Source: an uncultured Roseateles sp.
GTDB taxonomy: Bacteria; Pseudomonadota; Gammaproteobacteria; Burkholderiales; Burkholderiaceae
DNA length: 64,000 bases
Assembly (NCBI GenBank): GCA_946886855.1
Contig: CAMPJJ010000020.1
Location: 4,948-68,947, forward strand
Reading direction: 5' to 3'
The position numbers were made by a program, and so were the translations under genes. Of the stretch, positions 58,968 to 64,000 are shown piece after piece (position 1 is the stretch's first letter; the number at the start of each line of letters is the position of its first letter). The notes below the pieces were generated by a model that saw only the letters and a program-made list of their open reading frames with translations, was not told where the DNA came from and searched no databases.

Positions 58968-60101
58968 TCAGCGCTTCACGCGCCCGTCGTTGGTCAGCAT
59001 GGTCATCTCGACGAAGCTCGAGCCCACATGCTTGTTGGGCTTGAAGTTCACGTTGAAGCCGCCGACGTTGTAGTTCGACAGCGTGTCCAGCGCCGCGACC
59101 AGGCCCTCGCGGGTCGGACGGGCCATGCGGCGCAGGCCTTCGCTGAGGACCTTGGCGCCGATGTAGCCCTCGATGGCGGTGTAGTTGAACTTCTGGCCGG
59201 CCTTGGTGGCGGCCTGCTGGTACTCGTGGACCACGCCGACCTGCGTGCCGAACGGGTAGGGCATGACCTGGCTGACGACCACGCCCATCGCGTCCGCGCC
59301 GAGCTCGTCCAGCAGCGACTGGGTGCCCACGAAGGACACGTTGTAGAACACGCCGCCGTAGCCGGCCTTGCGCGCGGCGCGGATGAAGGCGGCGCAGCTC
59401 TTGTACGCGCTGATCATCACGATCGCCTCGGGCGGCGGACCGCTCTGCACCAGGTCCTTGACCGCCTTGGCGACATCGATGCTGTTGCGCTCGACGGTGG
59501 ACATGGCCTGCGGCTGGAGCGACAGCGGCTTCATCGCGCGCAGCACGCCGTCCAGGCCGGCCTTGCCGTAGGCGTCGTTCTGATGGAAGACGGAGATGCG
59601 CATCAGGCCCAGCTGGGTCAGCTGCTTCACGATCAGGGCGGTCTCGTCGTAGTACGAAGCCCTCACGTGGTAGACCCACGGGCTGAACGGGTCGCGCAGC
59701 GCCTCGGCGCCGGTGAAGGGGGCGACGAAGGGGATCTTGGCCTGGTTCACCAGCGGCAGCGCGGCCAGCGAGGTCGGCGTGCCGACGTAGCCGAACAGCG
59801 CGAAGACGTCGTCCGCGATCAGCTTCTCGGTGTTGGCCTTGCAGCGGTCGGGCTCGTAGCCGTCGTCCAGCGTGCGCAGTTCGATGGTCGTGCCGTTGAC
59901 GCCGCCGGCGGCGTTCTGGGCGTCGAAGAACAGCTTGGCGCCGGCCTGCATCTGGATGCCCAGCTGGGCGGCCGCGCCGGTCAGCGGCACCGACTGGCCC
60001 AGCACCAGGCGTTTGCCTTGCGCGCGGACGGCCGTCGGGAGGGGCAGGGTGGCGAGCGCGCCCAGGGCGCTGGCGGAGGCGAGAAGTTGGCGGCGATCCA
60101 A
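58968..60101 (-). CDS. LivK-type periplasmic binding protein
   Basis: The 377-residue protein has an Arg-containing signal peptide (MDRRQLLASASALGALATLP, cleavage after VRAQG near 28). Type-I periplasmic binding domains follow (LVLGQSVPLTGAAAQLGIQM, GTTIELRTLDDGYEPDRCKA, LFGYVGTPTSLAALPLVNQA). This binding-protein class often works with ABC importers, but no permease or ATPase gene is adjacent. Ligands in the class are amino acids, amides or aromatic acids. The M20 amidohydrolase downstream might act on the imported compound, by position only. Confidence 0.92.
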   Translation of the reverse strand: MDRRQLLASASALGALATLPLPTAVRAQGKRLVLGQSVPLTGAAAQLGIQMQAGAKLFFDAQNAAGGVNGTTIELRTLDDGYEPDRCKANTEKLIADDVFALFGYVGTPTSLAALPLVNQAKIPFVAPFTGAEALRDPFSPWVYHVRASYYDETALIVKQLTQLGLMRISVFHQNDAYGKAGLDGVLRAMKPLSLQPQAMSTVERNSIDVAKAVKDLVQSGPPPEAIVMISAYKSCAAFIRAARKAGYGGVFYNVSFVGTQSLLDELGADAMGVVVSQVMPYPFGTQVGVVHEYQQAATKAGQKFNYTAIEGYIGAKVLSEGLRRMARPTREGLVAALDTLSNYNVGGFNVNFKPNKHVGSSFVEMTMLTNDGRVKR

Positions 60102-60153
60102 GGGGGACTCCCAGAGGGTGCGAATTGATATTGTGGCGTCCGCCGGACGGCAA

Positions 60154-60199
60154 GCGCGCCAGGAGGCTCGACACGACCTATTTCGGCCTCCTGGCGCGC
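60154..60199. repeat. 14-bp inverted repeat between divergent genes
   Basis: GCGCGCCAGGAGGC and its exact reverse complement flank an 18-base AT-richer centre in the 185-base gap between the LivK-type gene and the molybdopterin oxidoreductase. No T tract follows on either strand. It could be an operator or a REP-like element. Confidence 0.75.
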
Positions 60200-60286
60200 G
60201 AGCTTAGCGGTTCATGCGGGGGGCGCTGTCGCTGACTCGGGTAAGAAAAGGAAAGGGTGTGGCGCCTGTGCAATAGTTGACGCCTG

Positions 60287-62356
60287 TTGTCCGTGCTCTC
60301 TGAACCCATCGTGAACCTCCTGCCACAAACCGCCGATCGCGGCACACGCATCGTCAAGGGCGCCTGCCCGCACGATTGTCCGGACACCTGCGCGCTGCGC
60401 GTCACGGTCGAGGACGGCAGGGTCGTGAAGGTGCAGGGGCAGCCCGAGCATCCGAGCACCCATGGCGCGCTGTGCACGAAGGTGTCGCGCTACCCCGAGC
60501 GGACGTACCACGAGGAGCGGGTGCTGCATCCGCTCAAGCGCGTCAGCGCGAAGCACGAGGCACCGCGATTCGAGCGCATCGGCTGGGACCAGGCGATCGC
60601 CGAGATCGCCGGCCGGCTCAAGGCCATCGCGGCGCGTGATCCGCAGGCGATCCTGCCGTACAGCTATGCCGGCACGATGGGGCTGCTGCAGGGCGAGGCG
60701 ATGGCGGGGCGCTTCTTCAACCGGCTGGGCGCGTCCTGCCTGGACCGCACGATCTGCGCGTCGGCGGGCGGCGCGGGGCTGGTGGCGACCTACGGGCACA
60801 AGGTCGGCATGCACCTGCCGCACTTCGCCGAGTCCCGGCTGATCGTGATCTGGGGCAGCAACTCGATCGCCTCCAACCTGCATTTCTGGACCTTCGCCAA
60901 CCAGGCCAAGCGCAACGGCGCCAAGCTGGTCTGCATCGATCCTCGCAAGACCGAAACCGCCGACAAGTGCCATCAACACCTGGCACTGCTGCCGGGCACG
61001 GACGGCGCGCTGGCGCTGGGGCTGATGCACGAACTGATCGCCAACGACTGGCTCGACCACGACTACCTCGCCCGCTACGTGGACGGCTGGGACGAACTGC
61101 GCGCGCGGGCGCTCGCGTGGACGCCCGAGCGCACGGCGGCCGAATGCGGCCTCGCGGCCGACGAAGTCCGCGGCCTGGCCCGGGACTACGCGACGCTGGC
61201 ACCGGCAGCGATCCGGCTGAACTACGGCATGCAGCGCGTGCGCGGCGGCGGCAACGCGGTGCGGCTGATCGCGCTGCTGCCGTGCCTGACCGGCGCCTGG
61301 CGCCATCGCGCGGGCGGGCTGCTGCTGTCGAGTTCGGGCTGGTTCGCGCCGTTCAGGAACCCGGCCCTGGAGCGCCCGGACCTGCGCGCCGGGCGTCCGT
61401 CGCGGACGATCAACATGAGCACGATCGGCGACGACCTGCTGCGGGCGTCCTCCCCCGGATTCGGTCCGAAGGTGGAGGCGCTGATCGTCTACAACAGCAA
61501 CCCGGTCGCGGTGGCGCCGGAGTCGCCGAAAGTGGTAGCGGGCTTCCAGCGGGAGGACCTGCTGACGGTGGTGCTCGAGCACTTCATGACGGACACCGCC
61601 GACCTGGCCGACTACGTGCTGCCGGCGACGACGCAGATGGAGCACCTGGACATCCACACCAGCTACGGTCACACCGACGTGCTGGTGAACGAGCCGGCGA
61701 TCGCGCCGGTGGGCGAGGCCCGGCCGAACACGCAGGTCTTCCGTGCACTCGCGGCGGCGATGGGCTTCGACGACCCTGCCTTCCACGACGATGACGAGGC
61801 GCTGCTGCGGCAGGCCTTCCGCGACGAGGTGGATCTTGCCGAGCTGCGCGAGCGCGGCTGGTTCAAGCTGCCGCTGCCGGAGGCGCCGTTCGCCGAGGGC
61901 GGCTTCCCGTCGGCGACCGGCAAGGCCGACGCGCGCGGCGCGGACTACGTGCCCAACTACGAGAGCCGGACGAGCGATCCGGCGCTGGCGGCGCGATATC
62001 CGCTGGCGATGATCTCGCCGCCGGCGCGCAATCACCTGAACAGCACCTTCGTGAACGTGAAGAGCCTGCGTGACATCGAGGGCGAGCAGGTCCTCGAGAT
62101 GAGCGCCGCCGACGCCGCGGCGCGCGGCCTCAGCGACGGCCAGCTGGTGCGCGTGTTCAACGATCGCGGCAGCTATGCCTGCCGGCTGGACGTCAGCGCG
62201 CGCGCCCGCGAGGGCGTCGTGCACGGGCTCGGCATCTGGTGGCGCAAGCTGGGCGCCGACGGCCGCAACGTCAACGAGGTGACTCACCAGCGGCTGACGG
62301 ACCTGGGGCGCGCGCCGTGCTTCTACGACTGCCTGGTCGATGTGGCCGCGGCCTGA
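60287..62356 (+). CDS. Molybdopterin-dependent oxidoreductase with [4Fe-4S] cluster
   Basis: The 689-residue enzyme belongs to the DMSO reductase/formate dehydrogenase superfamily. Four cysteines at about 27, 31, 35 and 63 (ACPHDCPDTCAL, GALCTK) fit a [4Fe-4S] site. Molybdopterin-binding regions are LIVIWGSNSIASNLHFWTFA (about 185-204), LVCIDPRKTETADKCHQHLA and the C-terminal dinucleotide domain (ISPPARNHLNSTFVNVKSLR). There is no twin-arginine signal, so it should be cytoplasmic. The start is uncertain; TTG here and GTG codons at 60293 and 60311 are candidates. The substrate is unknown. Confidence 0.92.
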   Translation: MSVLSEPIVNLLPQTADRGTRIVKGACPHDCPDTCALRVTVEDGRVVKVQGQPEHPSTHGALCTKVSRYPERTYHEERVLHPLKRVSAKHEAPRFERIGWDQAIAEIAGRLKAIAARDPQAILPYSYAGTMGLLQGEAMAGRFFNRLGASCLDRTICASAGGAGLVATYGHKVGMHLPHFAESRLIVIWGSNSIASNLHFWTFANQAKRNGAKLVCIDPRKTETADKCHQHLALLPGTDGALALGLMHELIANDWLDHDYLARYVDGWDELRARALAWTPERTAAECGLAADEVRGLARDYATLAPAAIRLNYGMQRVRGGGNAVRLIALLPCLTGAWRHRAGGLLLSSSGWFAPFRNPALERPDLRAGRPSRTINMSTIGDDLLRASSPGFGPKVEALIVYNSNPVAVAPESPKVVAGFQREDLLTVVLEHFMTDTADLADYVLPATTQMEHLDIHTSYGHTDVLVNEPAIAPVGEARPNTQVFRALAAAMGFDDPAFHDDDEALLRQAFRDEVDLAELRERGWFKLPLPEAPFAEGGFPSATGKADARGADYVPNYESRTSDPALAARYPLAMISPPARNHLNSTFVNVKSLRDIEGEQVLEMSAADAAARGLSDGQLVRVFNDRGSYACRLDVSARAREGVVHGLGIWWRKLGADGRNVNEVTHQRLTDLGRAPCFYDCLVDVAAA

Positions 62357-62381
62357 GCGTCGCGGGAAGACTCACCGAACG

Positions 62382-63473
62382 ATGTCCGGAACGATGCTTG
62401 GAAGGATGACGCAGCGCGCGCGACGTTGGCTCCTGGCCCTGCTGGCCGCGCCGTTGCTGCTGGCGATGACGGCGCTCGGCGGTTGCGCGCAGCTGTCGTA
62501 CTACGGGCAGTCGCTGTCGGGGCACCTGTCGCTGGTGCGCTCGGCCAAGCCGGTCGATGAGTGGCTGGGTCAGCAAGACCTGGATCCGGAAGTGCGCAGG
62601 CAGCTCGAGTTGTCGAAGTCGCTGCGCGCCTATGCGTCGTCGGAGCTGAAGCTGCCGGACAACGACAGCTACCGCCGCTACGCCGACCTGAAGCGCGGCG
62701 CGGCGGTGTGGAACGTGGTCGCGACGCCGGAGCTGAGCCTGCAGCTCAAGACCTGGTGCTATCCGGTCATGGGTTGCGCGGGCTACCGCGGCTACTTCGA
62801 TCCGCACGATGCGCGGGAGCTGGCGCAGGAACTGCGCAAGGACGGTTTCGAGCCCTACGTCTACGGTGTGCCGGCCTATTCGTCGCTGGGATGGAGCAAC
62901 TGGCTGGGTGGCGATCCGCTGCTGAACACCTTCATCCGTTATCCCGAAGCGCAGCTGGCGCGGATGATCTTCCACGAGCTGGCGCACCAGGTGGCGTATG
63001 CCAACGACGACACCGCGTTCAACGAGAGCTTCGCGACGGCGGTGGAGCAGATCGGCGTGGCGCGCTGGCTGAAGGACCGACCCGAGGCGCTGCGCGACGA
63101 CGAGCAGTCGCGGCGTCGCCAGGACGAGATCCAGGTCCTGCTCAAATCGACGCGGGAGCAGTTGCAGGAGGTGTTCCGCAGCACGGCCAGCGACGACGAG
63201 AAGCGCGCGGGCAAGGCCGCGGCCTTCGCGAAGCTGCGCGCGGACTACGAGGCGATCAAGCGCGACCGCTGGAATGGCGACACCCGTTTCGACCGCTGGG
63301 TGCTGGGCCTGAACACGCCGGCGCTGGCGATCCAGGGCAGCTACACGGACCTGGTGCCGGACTTCGTCCGGCTCTTCGAGCGGCAGGGCGCGGACTGGCC
63401 GCGCTTCTATGCCGAGGTGCAGCGGCTGGCGAAGCTGCCGAAGGAGGAGCGGCGGGCGGCGTTGGCGCGCTGA
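62382..63473 (+). CDS. Lipoprotein zinc aminopeptidase-like protein
   Basis: The 363-residue protein has a lipoprotein signal (hydrophobic LLALLAAPLLLAMTALGGC; the Cys after LGG is the likely lipid attachment site). The metallopeptidase motif is HELAH in ARMIFHELAHQVAYANDDTA (about 205-224), followed by NESFATAVEQIGVARWL with a candidate third ligand Glu. The pattern matches the putative aminopeptidase family PF10023. ATGs at 62394 and 62406 are alternative starts. It follows the molybdoenzyme by 25 bases and may be co-transcribed. Confidence 0.9.
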   Translation: MSGTMLGRMTQRARRWLLALLAAPLLLAMTALGGCAQLSYYGQSLSGHLSLVRSAKPVDEWLGQQDLDPEVRRQLELSKSLRAYASSELKLPDNDSYRRYADLKRGAAVWNVVATPELSLQLKTWCYPVMGCAGYRGYFDPHDARELAQELRKDGFEPYVYGVPAYSSLGWSNWLGGDPLLNTFIRYPEAQLARMIFHELAHQVAYANDDTAFNESFATAVEQIGVARWLKDRPEALRDDEQSRRRQDEIQVLLKSTREQLQEVFRSTASDDEKRAGKAAAFAKLRADYEAIKRDRWNGDTRFDRWVLGLNTPALAIQGSYTDLVPDFVRLFERQGADWPRFYAEVQRLAKLPKEERRAALAR

Positions 63474-63517
63474 ACCGCGCGCGCCGCGTCGTCGTCAATG
63501 CGCTGCCGGAAACGACA

Positions 63518-63540
63518 AGGCCGCCCTCGCGGGGCGGCCT
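63518..63540 (-). terminator. GC hairpin between convergent genes, probable terminator
   Basis: AGGCCGCCC and GGGCGGCCT form a perfect 9-bp stem on a 5-base loop. On the minus strand it is followed by TGTCGTTT, so it best serves the acyl-CoA-binding protein gene. It may also stop the opposing transcript. Confidence 0.6.
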
Positions 63541-63577
63541 CAAGGCATGACCGGCGCTGGCGCCGGCCCTCAGGGGT

Positions 63578-63829
63578 TTACTTCAGGCCTTCGACCAGAT
63601 CGATGTAGTCCTGCATCGCCTGATCGTTGGTCTTGCCCTCGAGCGTCTTCCAGGCGTCCCACTTCGCGCGGTTGACGAAGTCCGTCATGCCGGGACGATC
63701 GCCCTCGACATCGCCGGTGGTCGCCTGCTTGAACAGCGCGTACAGCTTCAGCAGCGTCTGGTTGTCCGGGCGCTCGGGCAGATTCTTGGAATCGGCGACG
63801 GCGGCGTCGAATTGGTCCTTCAGGCTCAT
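63578..63829 (-). CDS. Acyl-CoA-binding protein
   Basis: The 83-residue four-helix protein binds long-chain acyl-CoA esters in the cytosol. It starts MSLKDQFDAAVADSKNLPER and has the family motif LLKLYALFKQATTGDVEGDR (about 25-44), then AKWDAWKTLEGKTNDQAMQD (about 54-73), which carries the conserved Lys-Trp-Asp-Ala-Trp. Length is typical. The 171 bases between its start and the window edge show no supported gene. Confidence 0.95.
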   Translation of the reverse strand: MSLKDQFDAAVADSKNLPERPDNQTLLKLYALFKQATTGDVEGDRPGMTDFVNRAKWDAWKTLEGKTNDQAMQDYIDLVEGLK

Positions 63830-64000
63830 GGTGTGTCTCCCGTGGCGGTGAGCAGGGCGTCCCGTTGGCGACAATCGGGACGGACGGCCGCGATGTTACC
63901 CATCCCACCCCCAGGTTCGGACTGGGGCCGCCTCTCTAGATGGCGGATGATCCGGCTTCATCGCCCCGTCACTCGTCCCGTCCCCCGTTCCGTCGATCCC

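Noticed and set aside
55214..59044. Open frame of 1276 codons on the plus strand opposite the GlxA, DUF1415 and M20 genes
   Set aside because: It spans the antisense of four real genes and has the low-complexity composition of a GC-driven shadow frame.
1..64000. tRNA, rRNA, transposase, integrase or phage genes
   Set aside because: I looked on both strands by eye and found no sequence I could support as any of these; short RNAs without strong motifs could still be missed.

Overview
The window is high-GC DNA (roughly 69-70 percent by eye) from a betaproteobacterium, most likely of the order Burkholderiales (Roseateles/Mitsuaria/Rubrivivax-like; genus level is inference). This rests on the imuA-imuB-dnaE2 cassette with a CTGT-N8-ACAG LexA box, argB close to slmA, hisI-hisE-HIT-tatABC in one run, Bug/TctC-type and LivK-type periplasmic binding proteins, and proteobacterial-type gshA. 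Gene density is high. I see no rRNA, tRNA, CRISPR array, transposase or prophage gene.

Layout. 0-6 kb: the SOS mutagenesis cassette (imuA, imuB, dnaE2) on the minus strand behind a LexA box. 6-9 kb: an OmpR-type two-component system, an array of eleven 11-bp repeats upstream of it, and an acetyltransferase. 9-20 kb: a Crp-family regulator divergent from an operon holding an acyl-CoA ligase, a complete branched-chain-type (Liv/Urt-like) ABC importer, a PaaK-like ligase and a TctC-type binding protein, probably for uptake and CoA activation of an aromatic or other carboxylic acid. 20-22 kb: two unrecognised genes, one of visibly lower GC. 22-34 kb: housekeeping genes (dtd, CDF transporter, argB, orphan response regulator, slmA, AAA protein, NUDIX, hisI, hisE, HIT protein, tatABC, transporters). 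34-41 kb: an ion-channel-like protein, a NitT/TauT-type ABC pair with a LysR regulator, and a secreted phosphodiesterase-like protein with two PAN-like modules. 40.6-45.3 kb: phosphonate uptake (phnDCE), an iron-type alcohol dehydrogenase and phosphonatase (phnX). 45-50.8 kb: two oxidoreductases, a LysR regulator, a previously uncalled SOS-type small gene, fur, and a Fur-box-controlled PepSY membrane operon. 51-64 kb: a CNB-flavoprotein fusion, a thioesterase, gshA, a GlxA-type regulator with a cysteine hydrolase, DUF1415, an M20 amidohydrolase, a LivK-type binding protein, a molybdopterin oxidoreductase, a lipoprotein metallopeptidase and an acyl-CoA-binding protein.

The most interesting signal is at 48.5-48.87 kb. 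A perfect LexA palindrome fills the 17-nt spacer of a sigma70-like promoter. It drives a 36-codon gene for a single-span membrane peptide that ends in a strong intrinsic terminator. This resembles an SOS-induced small membrane protein (SidA- or TisB-like in concept) and shares its operator type with the imu cassette. Other unusual elements are four tandem, self-overlapping five-codon mini-ORFs, each with its own ribosome binding site, ahead of a membrane-protein gene (29161-29217); the 11 x 11-bp direct-repeat array (8139-8259); and a dispersed hairpin element present twice with compensatory changes (31829-31908 and 46414-46490).
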